Positions 1-8,744 are shown, counted from the first letter of the stretch. The stretch: DNA of 64,000 bases from Streptomyces bambusae (GCF_020532645.1 NZ_JAJAUZ010000001.1:1-64000), one strand, 5' to 3'. Numbers and translations: made by a program. Notes: generated by a model not told the origin, from the sequence alone.

Positions 1-268
1 GCGGGCGCTGCTGCTGGTGCGGGGGCGGCGGTGCGGGCTGCTCGAAACCGGGCCCGGTGGGCGGCAGCTGCTGGGTCGGGGCCTCGGCGGGCGCCGGCAG
101 GGGCTGCGTACGCGGGTCCGCCGGGGCGGCCGCCGGAGCCTCCGGGGCCGGCGCGTCCGCCGGGGCGGCGGCAGCGGGCTCGGGGCTGGGAGCGGCCGGC
201 TGCGCCGGGGGGGCGGACGGGGCCTGCGGGGGCGTCGGGGCCGCGGTGCCCTCGTTCTCGGTGCTCAC
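1..268 (-). CDS. N-terminal part of a Pro/Ala-rich protein, possibly a trypsin-like serine protease
   Basis: The reading frame starts at a GTG (266-268) behind a GGAGAG ribosome binding site and runs off the left edge, so only about 89 residues are visible. They begin MSTENEGTAAP and are almost entirely Pro, Ala, Gln and Glu. No catalytic domain is inside the window. Proteins with this kind of disordered cytoplasmic N-terminus, a following membrane segment and a trypsin/HtrA-like domain are common in Streptomyces, and in S. coelicolor a protease gene lies next to the glycerophosphodiesterase gene as here. The protease assignment is therefore inference from context; the open reading frame itself is well supported by its start and codon bias. 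Confidence 0.6.
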   Translation of the reverse strand, partial: MSTENEGTAAPTPPQAPSAPPAQPAAPSPEPAAAAPADAPAPEAPAAAPADPRTQPLPAPAEAPTQQLPPTGPGFEQPAPPPPHQQQRP

Positions 269-512
269 AGCTCTCTCTCCTCGTCACGCACGGCTGCCTG
301 GGTACCGGTCGGCCTGAACGTCCGGCCGGTCGTACAAGTTCCTGGGTCCAAGCGTTTCCCAGGATCCGTCAGAGCACTGTAAGCCGGAGCTGTGCATCCA
401 TGCGCCCATCCTTTATCCCAGGCATTTCGGGCGCATCTCCGGGCACCCGGATCCGGCCCGCCGCTTCCGGCCGACGGCCCGCGGCACCCGCCGCGGATGA
501 CACCATTGCGGC

Positions 513-1352
513 GTGACCCACGCACGTGAGCAGACCGGCCTCCACCGCCCGCAGACCATCCAGGTCGTCGCCCACCGGGGCGCCTCGGAGGACGCCCCCG
601 AGCACACCCTGGCCGCGTACCGGAAAGCCATCGAAGACGGTGCCGACGCCCTCGAATGCGACGTCCGGCTGACGGCCGACGGGCATCTCGTCCTGGTCCA
701 CGACCGTCGCGTCAACCGGACCTCGAACGGCCGCGGCGCCGTCTCCGCCCTGGAGCTGTCCGAGCTCGCCGCCCTCGATTTCGGCTCGTGGAAGGACCGC
801 GAGGAGTCCCCGGACTGGGACGCCGGGGAGGCCGGCGAACCCGATCCCGAGCGGACCTCCGTCCTCACCCTGGAGCGGCTCCTCGAACTCGTCGCCGACG
901 CCGGCCGCCCGGTCGACCTCGCGATCGAGACCAAGCACCCGACCCGCTGGGCCGGGCAGGTCGAGGAGCGGCTCCTCTTCCTCCTCAAGCGCTTCGGCCT
1001 GGACGCACCGCCCGCCGACGGCCCCTCGCCAGTGCGGATCATGAGCTTCTCGGCGCGTTCCCTGCACCGGGTGCGGGCCGCGGCGCCGGCCATCCCCACC
1101 GTGTACCTGATGCAGTTCGTCTCCCCTCGGATGCGCGACGGGCGGCTGCCGGCCGGCGTGCGGATCGCGGGCCCGGGCATGCGGATCGTGCGGAACCACC
1201 CCGGTTTCATCCGGAAGCTCCAGAAAGCCGGCCACTCCGTGCACGTATGGACAGTGAACGATCCCGAAGACGTTCAGCTCTGCGCGGATCTGGGTGTGGA
1301 AGCGATCATTACCAATCGGCCACGCCAAGTTCTGTCCCAACTGGGCCGCTGA
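513..1352 (+). CDS. Glycerophosphodiester phosphodiesterase
   Basis: This 279-residue protein hydrolyses glycerophosphodiesters to glycerol 3-phosphate and an alcohol, feeding phospholipid turnover. The GDPD-family TIM-barrel signature is clear: VAHRGASEDAPEHT near residues 19-32 with catalytic His21 and Arg22, the metal ligands Glu48 and Asp50 in LECDV, and the second catalytic His63 in LVHD. There is no signal peptide, so it should be cytoplasmic. The GTG start at 513 is the first in frame with a plausible N-terminus; no good Shine-Dalgarno sequence precedes it. It is divergent from the gene at the left edge. The length is typical for short bacterial GDPD enzymes. Confidence 0.93.
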   Translation: MTHAREQTGLHRPQTIQVVAHRGASEDAPEHTLAAYRKAIEDGADALECDVRLTADGHLVLVHDRRVNRTSNGRGAVSALELSELAALDFGSWKDREESPDWDAGEAGEPDPERTSVLTLERLLELVADAGRPVDLAIETKHPTRWAGQVEERLLFLLKRFGLDAPPADGPSPVRIMSFSARSLHRVRAAAPAIPTVYLMQFVSPRMRDGRLPAGVRIAGPGMRIVRNHPGFIRKLQKAGHSVHVWTVNDPEDVQLCADLGVEAIITNRPRQVLSQLGR

Positions 1353-1513
1353 TCACACCAGTTGCACCTCTCCCGGCAGTTCCGGGGCGCGCCCCGGCGC
1401 ATCCGGTGCGTGTACCGGTGGTCATGAATGCGTCATCGGGGCCCGCTCCGGCGGTTTCCGGTCCAGGCCATTGGGGCATCCAGACCATGCGTGGGGCTAA
1501 GGAGGTTCCGGGG

Positions 1514-2068
1514 GTGGCGTTGGTGATGGCACAGAAGGTGCCCACGTCGTCGTGCATGGCCGTACCCCATGGTCCTGCGGGCGTGGGGCAGGCGAGACAC
1601 CGGATGCGCGAGCAGTTGCGCACCAGCGGGGTGTCCGAAACGGTCGTGGACGATGCCGTTCTGATCCTTTCCGAACTGCTCAGCAATGCCTGCCGGCACG
1701 GCCGGCCGCTGGGCAGCCGGGAGGTGGGCGAGGGCGACATCCAGTGCGCGTGGCAGGTCGACAAGGCCGGCCGGCTGACCGTGGAAGTGACGGACGGCGG
1801 CGGTCCCACCCGCCCGGTTCCGGCCACTCCGTCCGTGACCGCGCACGGCGGCCGCGGGCTGAACATCATCAGCGCGCTCGCCCAGGAGTGGGGCGTACGG
1901 GACGGCGCGGCGGGCGAGGTCACGGTGTGGGTCCTCGTGGCCTCCGGACACCGGCTCGACGATTTCGCTACGCGCGTTGCGCCACCGCTCCTCGACTTCA
2001 TGACGGCCTTCGACGATCTCGAATCCTGCCCTCTGGGCGGGCCTGACGACGGTCTCGGCGGGCTCTGA
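1514..2068 (+). CDS. RsbW-like ATP-binding protein (HATPase_c_2)
   Basis: A protein of 184 residues with a histidine-kinase-type ATPase fold of the anti-sigma-factor (RsbW/SpoIIAB) class that is greatly expanded in Streptomyces. The N box is seen in ELLSNACRHG, the DxGxG-like element in EVTDGGGPT and the G box in GGRGLNIISALAQEWGVR. Such proteins bind ATP and hold an anti-anti-sigma factor or sigma factor. A strong AAGGAGG at 1499-1505 lies eight bases before the GTG at 1514, which decides this start over ATG 1526. No partner sigma factor or antagonist is adjacent. A GC-rich hairpin follows the stop codon. Confidence 0.88.
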   Translation: MALVMAQKVPTSSCMAVPHGPAGVGQARHRMREQLRTSGVSETVVDDAVLILSELLSNACRHGRPLGSREVGEGDIQCAWQVDKAGRLTVEVTDGGGPTRPVPATPSVTAHGGRGLNIISALAQEWGVRDGAAGEVTVWVLVASGHRLDDFATRVAPPLLDFMTAFDDLESCPLGGPDDGLGGL

Positions 2069-2072
2069 CCCA

Positions 2073-2111
2073 CCGGCGGCCCCCACCCGGGGCGGGCGGG
2101 GGCCGGGCCGG
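2073..2111 (+). terminator. Hairpin terminator after the RsbW-like gene
   Basis: An inverted repeat pairs GGCCCCCACCC with GGGCGGGGGCC just after the stop codon at 2068. There is no T-run, as is usual for Streptomyces terminators. Confidence 0.55.
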
Positions 2112-2156
2112 ACGACGCCCGCGGGCGGGAAGCCGGGCCGGACGGGGTACAGCGGA

Positions 2157-2162
2157 TAGGCT
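2157..2162 (+). promoter_or_regulatory. -10 hexamer TAGGCT of the SEC-C gene
   Basis: The hexamer TAGGCT lies 39 bases before the ATG at 2202, which would give a leader of about 33 bases containing the GGGAG ribosome binding site. No clear -35 element is visible. Confidence 0.4.
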
Positions 2163-2201
2163 CGCGCCGTCAGCACGAGCTTCAACCGGGAGACACCCAC
2201 C

Positions 2202-3191
2202 ATGGCCAAGAAGCGCCCCCAGCCCAAGGGACAGCAGCCCAAGGGCGCCCAGCCGCAGGTCAGCGACGGCGAGATCCCGGTGGTGGGAGCGCGCGAGCCG
2301 TGCCCGTGCGGCTCCGGCCGCCGCTACAAGGCCTGCCACGGCCGGACTGCGGCGCACGCCGTGACCGAGCTGGTGCAGCGCCCGTTCGCCGGTCTGCCCG
2401 GCGAGTGCGACTGGGTGGCGCTGCGCGAGCTGGTGCCCGCCGCGACCGTGCCGCTCACCCTCAAGGACGGCCTGCCCGAGGGCGTGCCCTCCGTGACGCT
2501 GGCGACCGTTCTGCCGATGGCGTGGCCGGCGCTGCGACGCGAGGACGGATCGATCCTGCTCGGCCTGCAGAACGAGACGTCGACCGGCGACATCAGCCGC
2601 GACCTCGGCGACACCCTGCTGCGCGCCCTGGAGGCCGAGCCCGGCACCCCGGTCCCGCCGCGCCGCGTCGAGGCCGACGGCCCGCGGCTCCAGGACCTGC
2701 TGGACGCGAACGGCGTTTTCGAGCCGGTTGTGCACAGCGGATTCGAATTCTGGATTCCGGAAAGCGACAACACCTCGGCCGCCGCGCCCGAGATCGCGGC
2801 CTCTCTGGAACGCGCCAACGCCGCCGCCATCCCGACCGTGAAACTCGCCGGAGTCGACGCCGCGTACTGGTGCGAGACCCCCGAGAAGAACCACCTCCGC
2901 TGGGTCATGCCGCACCCCGAGGAGAAGCTGCTCGACGCCCTCGCCCGGCTGCACGCCAGCGGCGAGTCCTCGCTCGGCGAAGGCACCCGTCTGGTCGGCT
3001 CCTTCCGCGCCCACGGCCTGATGGTCCCGGTGTGGGACCTGCCCACCGGGGTCTCCGCGGACGACGTCGAGAAGCCCGCCGCGCAGCTGGCCGAGCGCCT
3101 CGCCACCGCCCTGGCCTCGGACGCTCCGCTCACCGCCGAAGAGCGCCGCGCCCGCGGCGGCCTCACCAACCGTCAGATCACGCTGAGCTGA
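2202..3191 (+). CDS. DUF5926-type protein with SEC-C zinc motif
   Basis: A cytoplasmic protein of 329 residues. After a basic Lys/Gln/Pro-rich start (MAKKRPQPKG) it has the SEC-C motif PCPCGSGRRYKACHG with Cys34, Cys36, Cys45 and His46, the zinc-binding element first known from the SecA C-terminus. The remaining 280 residues match, from memory, the actinobacterial family DUF5926, whose role is unknown. The motif suggests binding to a protein or ribosome-associated partner, which is inference. The start is the ATG at 2202 with GGGAG about ten bases upstream. It appears to be a single-gene unit closed by a strong hairpin at 3205-3251. Confidence 0.88.
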   Translation: MAKKRPQPKGQQPKGAQPQVSDGEIPVVGAREPCPCGSGRRYKACHGRTAAHAVTELVQRPFAGLPGECDWVALRELVPAATVPLTLKDGLPEGVPSVTLATVLPMAWPALRREDGSILLGLQNETSTGDISRDLGDTLLRALEAEPGTPVPPRRVEADGPRLQDLLDANGVFEPVVHSGFEFWIPESDNTSAAAPEIAASLERANAAAIPTVKLAGVDAAYWCETPEKNHLRWVMPHPEEKLLDALARLHASGESSLGEGTRLVGSFRAHGLMVPVWDLPTGVSADDVEKPAAQLAERLATALASDAPLTAEERRARGGLTNRQITLS

Positions 3192-3204
3192 CACCGCACA
3201 CACC

Positions 3205-3251
3205 GGTGCTCCGGACCCCCGGCCGCGACCCGGCACGGGGGCCGGAGCACC
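3205..3251 (+). terminator. Terminator after the SEC-C gene
   Basis: GGTGCTCCGG...CCCCCG pairs with CGGGGG...CCGGAGCACC, giving a stem of about 16 base pairs with one bulge, 14 bases after the stop codon. Confidence 0.75.
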
Positions 3252-3406
3252 TGCGCGTTCCGGCCGACGATCCGGAATGAGCCATTCAATACAACGGGCA
3301 GGCCGGGTGACCGGAGTCACAACTCCCGCTAATCATCGGCAAATCGGTGTCCGAATATCCGAGATCGAATTTGCGAACACGCGATCTCTTGTTACCGTTC
3401 TTGTAG

Positions 3407-3444
3407 CCCGGTCGCTGGTGCATCCCCCGTCGCCAGCGACCGGG
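3407..3444. terminator. 12-bp hairpin between convergent genes (terminator or small RNA)
   Basis: CCCGGTCGCTGG pairs perfectly with CCAGCGACCGGG around a 14-base loop. It lies between the rightward gene ending at 3191 and the leftward gene ending at 3455, so it most simply terminates the leftward gene. The 100 bases to its left are unusually AT-rich for this window, so a short rightward transcript ending at this hairpin is also possible. Confidence 0.55.
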
Positions 3445-3454
3445 CCCTTCCATT

Positions 3455-4111
3455 TCAACCGTCAACCGGTTCCCCGGAGTTGCTCCCGGCACGCAGCAGG
3501 AGCGGTCCCTCGCCGTCCGGCGCCCCGTATTCCGCGACCGCCGTCCATCCGCCCGGCGCTCCGCCCCACGGCTCCTTCGGCGTCTCGCACACGTCCGGCT
3601 CGTCGCCCGCCGCCACCGAGCAGTGGATCTGCACGGTCCGCCCGGCCGGGCCCATCAGTGACAGCACCGCCCCGAGCGGCCGTCCGCTGGTGTTCCGGTA
3701 GTAGCTCCGCGCCCAGGTCCGGCCCTCGCCGGTGAGCACACAGGTCTGCGCCTCGACCCCATCGGGCGAGGAGAGTTCGGGGCCGCAGCGGGCGTCCGTA
3801 CGCGGCTCCGGAGCCGGCTGCGGCTCCCCGCCCGGCTCTGCACCGCCGGGTCCGGCCGGGGGCTGCACACCGTCCGCGGGCCCACGGCCTCCGGGGGCAC
3901 CGGGGTTCTTCGCGCCGTCGGGAGCGCCCGGATCCGGTCGTGCGTCCGGAGACGCCGCCGGACCGGACTCCGGGCCGGCGAGGCCCAGCGACGACATCAG
4001 GCCCCCCGCCTCGGACCGCAGCCCGCCCGCCGGGCCGGCGAGCGCGCCCGCGAGCGGGACCGACAGGATGATCAGCACACCGGCACCGATACCGGCCATC
4101 CGGAGATTCAT
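3455..4111 (-). CDS. Secreted or membrane-anchored Pro/Gly/Ala-rich protein
   Basis: A protein of 218 residues that I do not recognise as a named family. It starts MNLRMAGIGAGVLIILSVPL, a signal peptide or signal anchor. A disordered Pro/Gly/Ala/Asp-rich linker of about 80 residues follows. The C-terminal 110 residues form a compact domain with Cys in RCGPELSS, QTCVLTG, IHCSVAAG and DVCETPKE; four cysteines suggest two disulphides outside the cell. The ATG at 4109-4111 has no strong ribosome binding site. The gene converges on its left neighbour and has a hairpin after its stop. It is probably a cell-surface protein; no function can be given. Confidence 0.75.
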   Translation of the reverse strand: MNLRMAGIGAGVLIILSVPLAGALAGPAGGLRSEAGGLMSSLGLAGPESGPAASPDARPDPGAPDGAKNPGAPGGRGPADGVQPPAGPGGAEPGGEPQPAPEPRTDARCGPELSSPDGVEAQTCVLTGEGRTWARSYYRNTSGRPLGAVLSLMGPAGRTVQIHCSVAAGDEPDVCETPKEPWGGAPGGWTAVAEYGAPDGEGPLLLRAGSNSGEPVDG

Positions 4112-4232
4112 TCGCCGAAGATAGCGACGCGGGAAAGGGCCGCGACGGGCCGCGCGCCCAATTCCCGTGCAACTCGGCCCCGGTCACACCCGTTCGAGTG
4201 AAGGACCGGGACCGCACACCCCTGCGCGCCCG

Positions 4233-4991
4233 TCAGTAGGCGAGCCGGCTGCTGCCGCCGGACGCTCCCGTGCTCGCCTCGACGAGCGCGTCCACGACCG
4301 CCTCGACGTCGGGCAGCCAGGGCCGCTCCGGACCGGCCTGCGGGGCCCGTTCCCAGCGCACCCGGCCGCCGCCGATCCGCGAGGGCGGCAGCACCAGGTA
4401 GCCGCCCTCGCCGTGGAAGCGCAGCGACGAGGGCACGCAGTCCTTCGCGTAGAGCAGCTCGCCGAGCCGCTCCAGCGAGTACGGCGACACGAGGATCGCC
4501 ATCCGGGTCGGGGTGGCCAGCACCGGGCCGAGCCGTACGCCCATGGCGTCGAGCCGCTGCAGCGCCCGCGCCCCGGCCGCCGCGGGCAGGCTGACCGCGC
4601 AGGGCGCGCGGCCGCCGGTCGCCAGGATCACCGGCGCGTCCGGACGGCCGGTCCACCACCAGCGGACCATCCGTGCGTCGGTGGTTGCTGCGAGCAGTCC
4701 GGGGTCGAACGGGTGGGCGCCGGGGACCACGCAGCCGGGGTCCGGGCAGGCGCAGCGGCCCGGCCCGCCGGCCGTCGGCGCGGTCCCGTCGCCGGGACGG
4801 CCGGAGCGCCGCCCGGCCGGCTCCGCCGCCAGTCCGACGCCGGGGAGTACGGGCCACTGCCAGGCGGTGGCGCAGGTCAGGGCCGCGTCGAGGAGGGCGG
4901 ACGGGCGGCCGTCGCGCCGGGAATTCCCTTTTGCTCCGTCCGGGGACACCCCCAGGAGCCGCCGGAGACGCCTTCCGAGGATCTCGCGCAT
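4233..4991 (-). CDS. Bifunctional DNA primase/polymerase (prim-pol) domain protein
   Basis: A protein of 252 residues resembling the N-terminal prim-pol domain found in plasmid and actinobacterial primase-polymerases. The conserved CACPDPGCVVPGAHP element matches the CxC...C..PGxHP signature of this family, followed by a Trp-rich WWWTGRPDAPVILATG strand. No helicase or ATPase domain follows, so the protein is a stand-alone domain; such copies are common in Streptomyces chromosomes and their role is unproven. The start at 4991 (MREILGRRLRR) is chosen because AAAGGAACG lies just upstream; an ATG 66 bases further upstream lacks one. Confidence 0.82.
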   Translation of the reverse strand: MREILGRRLRRLLGVSPDGAKGNSRRDGRPSALLDAALTCATAWQWPVLPGVGLAAEPAGRRSGRPGDGTAPTAGGPGRCACPDPGCVVPGAHPFDPGLLAATTDARMVRWWWTGRPDAPVILATGGRAPCAVSLPAAAGARALQRLDAMGVRLGPVLATPTRMAILVSPYSLERLGELLYAKDCVPSSLRFHGEGGYLVLPPSRIGGGRVRWERAPQAGPERPWLPDVEAVVDALVEASTGASGGSSRLAY

Positions 4992-5471
4992 GAGCGCTCG
5001 TTCCTTTCCGTTGAACGCCGAGGGCCACATCACACCATGTATGAGGTGTTTCACCACACGTACACGTTTCGCGTCGACTTATCCGCTTGCTGAGGTTTCG
5101 CGCGGTTCGTGCAGTTCTTACCGGTTCATGAAACGCCTGGCGGGGCCGGCGCGCGACTGGCGCCGGCGGGGTCACGGTGGAACGAATCCGTGGGCCCCGG
5201 TGAACACGGTCCCGCCGATCGGGGATGAGGCGCGGCCTCCGGCGACAAGGACGTACGAGCCTCGCCGGGCGGTTCCCGCCAGGATGCCGGGGCACTGTCA
5301 ACCGACCCCGGCCATCACCGATTACGTACCCATCACGCACGATATGACGCTCTGCTGGGCACGTTCAGTCGACCGCAAAAGAGGTCCGCTCCCAGCATTT
5401 TTCGGCCAAGTTTGAGCCTTGGCCATACGGGGAGTTGTCGTCCCCTGGACACCAGGATTCCCACCTGGGCA
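4992..5471. other. 480-bp spacer between divergent prim-pol and phosphatase genes
   Basis: No convincing coding frame lies here. The 100 bases nearest the prim-pol gene are relatively AT-rich and carry a GGTGAAACACC inverted repeat, likely promoter territory. A hairpin pairing GCCGGCGC with GCGCCGGC lies near 5145-5167. Confidence 0.5.
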
Positions 5472-7013
5472 ATGCTGGACATCGCTCCACCTGTGCGTGT
5501 AGATGTGGACCCCTTGCAGGCGGTGCAGATTGGTCTGGGGGTTTGCGATGTTTTATGGCGAATCACACCAGGTGGAAAGGCGGAAGCCATGAGCGCCCCG
5601 CATCTGCCGAAAGTGGCTGGAATCGATCCGGCAGTTCCGACACCCCCGCACACTGCCGCGCCCACCCGCACGGCTCCCGCGGCACCGGCCGGCGCCCACC
5701 CCCCGCCTCCTCCCCCGGGAACGGTCCTCCAGGACCGCCTCGCCGGCTGGGTCTCCGACCTCACCACCCTGCACGAACTCACCGAGCGCCTCGCCCGTAC
5801 GACCGGCCTCGACGAGTCCCTCCAGGAACTCCTGAAAGCCGGCGCCGCCCTGGTCGGCGCCCGCCGCGGCCTCGCCGTCCTCGAACCCGCCGACGGCCTC
5901 GGCCCCGCCAGCACCGTCGGTCTCGGCCTCGGCCACGCCGAACTCGGCACCATCGAGACCGTCCCCCGCAGCGCCACCTCCTACGGCCGCATCCTCGACG
6001 GACTGCCCGACGCCGCGGGCGGAAGCGAACAGCTCCCCGAGCCCGAGGCAGCCGCCGGCAGCGGCGGACACACCGCCCCCGTCGACCCCCGCTACCGCGA
6101 GGTCGCCGCCCGCCTCGGCTACGCCGCCAGCTACGCCCTGCCCCTCGCCACCGAGACCGCCGGCCGCCTCGGCGCCGCCGTCTGGCTCTACGACGAGCAC
6201 GCCGAACCCACCGAACGCCAGCGCCACCTCGCCGGCCTCTACTGCCGCTACGCCACCGAGCACCTGGCCCGCGTCCTCGAAGCCGAGCGGGCCCGCACCC
6301 GGCTCGCCACCCTCGCCGAAGAGCTCCTCCCCAGCCGGCTCCCCCGGGTCTCCGGCGTCCGGCTGGCCGCCCGCCACCGCACCGGGCCGCTCGGCGGCGG
6401 CGACTGGTACGACGCCCTCCCGCTCCCCGAAGGCGCCCTCGGCCTCGCCGTCGGCTCCGTCACCGGCTCCGGCCCCAGTGCCGTCGCCGCCATGGGGCGG
6501 CTCCGCGCCTCCCTGCGCGCGTACGCCGTGATGGAGGGCGAGGACCCCGTCGCCGTCCTCTCCGACCTCGAACTGCTGCTCCGGCTCACCGAACCGGCCC
6601 GCTCCGCCACCGCCCTGTTCGCCTACTGCGAGCCCGCCCGCCGCAAGATCCTCCTCGCCGGCGCCGGACACACCCCGCCGCTCCTCATCGGCGAGCGCCG
6701 CACCGAATACGTGGAGACCTCGCTCTCCGCCCCGCTCGGCATGCTCTCCTGCTGGGAAGCGCCCAGCGTCGAGGTCGAACCCGCACCCGGAGAAACGGTG
6801 CTGCTGTACACCGACGGGCTCCTCCAGCGCACCGGCGACCCCATGGACCGCGCCTTCGCCCGGCTGCACGCCGCCGCCGCGAGCGTCCCGAAGGCCGCCC
6901 GCCAAGACCCCGCCGCGCTCTGCGACCACGTACTGCGCACCGTGCTGCCGGGCGGCAAGGACGCCGTGGCCTCCGATGAGGACATCGTGCTGCTCGCCGC
7001 CCGCTTCGACTAG
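5472..7013 (+). CDS. GAF domain SpoIIE-type PP2C phosphatase
   Basis: A protein of 513 residues. It has a short N-terminal region, a Pro-rich linker, a GAF domain (about residues 75-225) and a SpoIIE/RsbU-type PP2C phosphatase domain (about 265-510). Such proteins dephosphorylate anti-anti-sigma factors in partner-switching pathways. GGDWYD (about 308-313), LLYTDGLLQR and the final DEDIVLLAARFD carry Mn-binding acids. The usual GDVxGHG motif reads GSVTGSG, so one metal-ligand Asp is Ser. The start is uncertain: ATG 5472 gives MLDIAPPVRVDV, which I recall being conserved in relatives; ATG 5589 (MSAPHLPKVAG) is the alternative. Its substrate could be a protein served by the nearby RsbW-like ATPases (inference). 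Confidence 0.88.
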   Translation: MLDIAPPVRVDVDPLQAVQIGLGVCDVLWRITPGGKAEAMSAPHLPKVAGIDPAVPTPPHTAAPTRTAPAAPAGAHPPPPPPGTVLQDRLAGWVSDLTTLHELTERLARTTGLDESLQELLKAGAALVGARRGLAVLEPADGLGPASTVGLGLGHAELGTIETVPRSATSYGRILDGLPDAAGGSEQLPEPEAAAGSGGHTAPVDPRYREVAARLGYAASYALPLATETAGRLGAAVWLYDEHAEPTERQRHLAGLYCRYATEHLARVLEAERARTRLATLAEELLPSRLPRVSGVRLAARHRTGPLGGGDWYDALPLPEGALGLAVGSVTGSGPSAVAAMGRLRASLRAYAVMEGEDPVAVLSDLELLLRLTEPARSATALFAYCEPARRKILLAGAGHTPPLLIGERRTEYVETSLSAPLGMLSCWEAPSVEVEPAPGETVLLYTDGLLQRTGDPMDRAFARLHAAAASVPKAARQDPAALCDHVLRTVLPGGKDAVASDEDIVLLAARFD

Positions 7014-7184
7014 GAGGTGTCCGGGATCCGGGCGTAGCCAGGCCCTGGGTCCCGTGCCGTCCCTGCTCCGGCGACCGGCGTCCCGGACCGCAGATGTCGG
7101 TAATGGGTCTTCCGGCCCTGGGCCCCCTTCCGCACGACCGTACGATGGAAGCGGTTCAGTGTCGTACCAGGAGGAGACGGACCC

Positions 7185-8666
7185 GTGGCCGAAGAGCTCA
7201 ACCCGGAGACGCCGGAGAACCCGGAAACCCCGGACGAGGCGCAGCCCAAGAAGAAGATCAAGCAGCGGAAGAACGGCCTGTACCCCGCCGTCAGCGACGA
7301 GCTCGCCGAGAGCATGCGCTCCGGCTGGGCCGACACCGAGCTGCACGGGCTGGAGCCGATCGCCCAGGCCGCGCACACCGCCGCCCGCCGCGCCGCGCTG
7401 TCCGCCCGGTTCCCCGGCGAGCGCCTGGTCATCCCCGCTGGCCGGCTGAAGACCCGCTCCAACGACACCGAGTACCCGTTCCGCGCCTCGACGGAGTACG
7501 CGTACCTCACCGGCGACCAGACCGAGAACGGCGTCCTGGTCCTGGAGCCCGGCACCGAGGGCCACACCGCCACGATCTACCTGCTGCCGCGCTCCAACCG
7601 CGAGAACGGCGAGTTCTGGCTCTCCGGCAGCGGCGAGCTGTGGGTCGGCCGCCGCCACTCCCTCGCCGAGGCCGCCCAGCTGCTGGGCCTGCCCGCCGAG
7701 GACGTCCGCGAGCTGCCGGAGACCCTCAAGGAGGCCACCGGCCCGGTCCGCGTGGTCCGCGGCCACGACTCCGTCATCGAGGCGGCCCTGGCCGACAAGG
7801 TCACCGCCGAGACCGACGCAGAGCTGCGCGTCTACCTGTCCGAGGCCCGCCTGGTCAAGGACGACTTCGAGATCGGCGAGCTGCAGAAGGCCGTCGACTC
7901 CACCGTCCGCGGCTTCGAGGACGTCGTGAAGGTCCTCGACAAGGCCGAGGCGACGAGCGAGCGCTACATCGAGGGCACCTTCTTCCTCCGTGCCCGCGTC
8001 GAGGGCAACGACATCGGCTACGGCTCGATCTGCGCCGCAGGCGCCCACGCCTGCACCCTGCACTGGGTCCGCAACGACGGCGACGTCCGCTCCGGCGACC
8101 TGCTGCTCCTCGACGCCGGCGTCGAGACCCACTCGCTCTACACCGCAGATGTCACCCGCACGCTGCCGATCAACGGCACGTACACCGACATCCAGCGGAA
8201 GATCTACGACGCGGTCTACGAGTCCCAGGAAGCCGGCATCGCAGCCGTCAAGCCCGGCGGCAAGTTCCGCGACTTCCACGACGCCTCGCAGCACGTCCTG
8301 GCCGAGAAGCTCGTCGAGTGGGGCCTTCTGGAGGGCCCGGTCGAGCGCGTCCTGGAGCTCGGGCTCCAGCGCCGCTGGACCCTCCACGGCACCGGCCACA
8401 TGCTCGGCATGGACGTCCACGACTGCGCCGCCGCGCGCACCGAGGCGTACGTCGACGGCACGCTGGAGCCGGGCATGTGCCTTACGGTCGAGCCCGGTCT
8501 GTACTTCCAGGCCGACGACCTGACCGTGCCGGAGGAGTACCGCGGCATCGGCGTCCGCATCGAGGACGACATCCTCGTGACCGAGGACGGCAACCGGAAC
8601 CTCTCCGAGGGCCTGCCGCGCCGCTCCGACGAGGTCGAGGCCTGGATGGCCCGCCTCAAGGGCTGA
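7185..8666 (+). CDS. pepP: Xaa-Pro aminopeptidase P family (M24B) peptidase
   Basis: A cytoplasmic protein of 493 residues. It removes N-terminal residues that precede proline. The N-terminal creatinase-like domain covers roughly residues 60-190. The C-terminal pita-bread domain shows all five dimetal ligands: the two Asp in LLLDAGVETHS and TADVTRT, His in HGTGHMLGMDVHD, Glu in CLTVEPGLYF and Glu in GVRIEDDIL. The GTG start at 7185 follows GGAGGAGA at a good distance, and the N-terminus is a Glu/Lys-rich extension. A perfect 14-bp hairpin and two parS sites lie directly after the stop codon. Confidence 0.95.
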   Translation: MAEELNPETPENPETPDEAQPKKKIKQRKNGLYPAVSDELAESMRSGWADTELHGLEPIAQAAHTAARRAALSARFPGERLVIPAGRLKTRSNDTEYPFRASTEYAYLTGDQTENGVLVLEPGTEGHTATIYLLPRSNRENGEFWLSGSGELWVGRRHSLAEAAQLLGLPAEDVRELPETLKEATGPVRVVRGHDSVIEAALADKVTAETDAELRVYLSEARLVKDDFEIGELQKAVDSTVRGFEDVVKVLDKAEATSERYIEGTFFLRARVEGNDIGYGSICAAGAHACTLHWVRNDGDVRSGDLLLLDAGVETHSLYTADVTRTLPINGTYTDIQRKIYDAVYESQEAGIAAVKPGGKFRDFHDASQHVLAEKLVEWGLLEGPVERVLELGLQRRWTLHGTGHMLGMDVHDCAAARTEAYVDGTLEPGMCLTVEPGLYFQADDLTVPEEYRGIGVRIEDDILVTEDGNRNLSEGLPRRSDEVEAWMARLKG

Positions 8667-8680
8667 CGTTCCGTACGGCA

Positions 8681-8724
8681 CACCGCCGGGCGGGGACCCT
8701 TCACGGGGTTCCCGCCCGGCGGTG
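8681..8724. terminator. Perfect 14-bp terminator hairpin abutting parS
   Basis: CACCGCCGGGCGGG (8681-8694) pairs exactly with CCCGCCCGGCGGTG (8711-8724). It separates the convergent pepP and RsbW-like genes. Its last base is also the first base of the parS site at 8724-8737. Confidence 0.85.
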
Positions 8725-8737
8725 TTTCACGTGAAAC
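8724..8737. promoter_or_regulatory. parS site 1 (ParB-binding)
   Basis: Exact match to the Streptomyces parS palindrome GTTTCACGTGAAAC. ParB loads here and ParA/Smc act on the complex in chromosome segregation. Confidence 0.95.
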
Positions 8738-8744
8738 GGCCGGT

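Noticed and set aside
1998..3320. A 440-codon minus-strand frame opposite the SEC-C gene
   Set aside because: Low-complexity Gly/Arg/Ala sequence without motifs; a shadow of the true gene.
3277..3735. A 152-codon plus-strand frame after the SEC-C gene
   Set aside because: It crosses the hairpin at 3407-3444 and continues antisense to the secreted-protein gene; codon usage is not that of a gene.
5553..8681. A 1042-codon open frame on the minus strand
   Set aside because: It lies opposite the SpoIIE phosphatase and pepP genes and is a by-product of high GC in the third codon position. It has no start signals and no family features.
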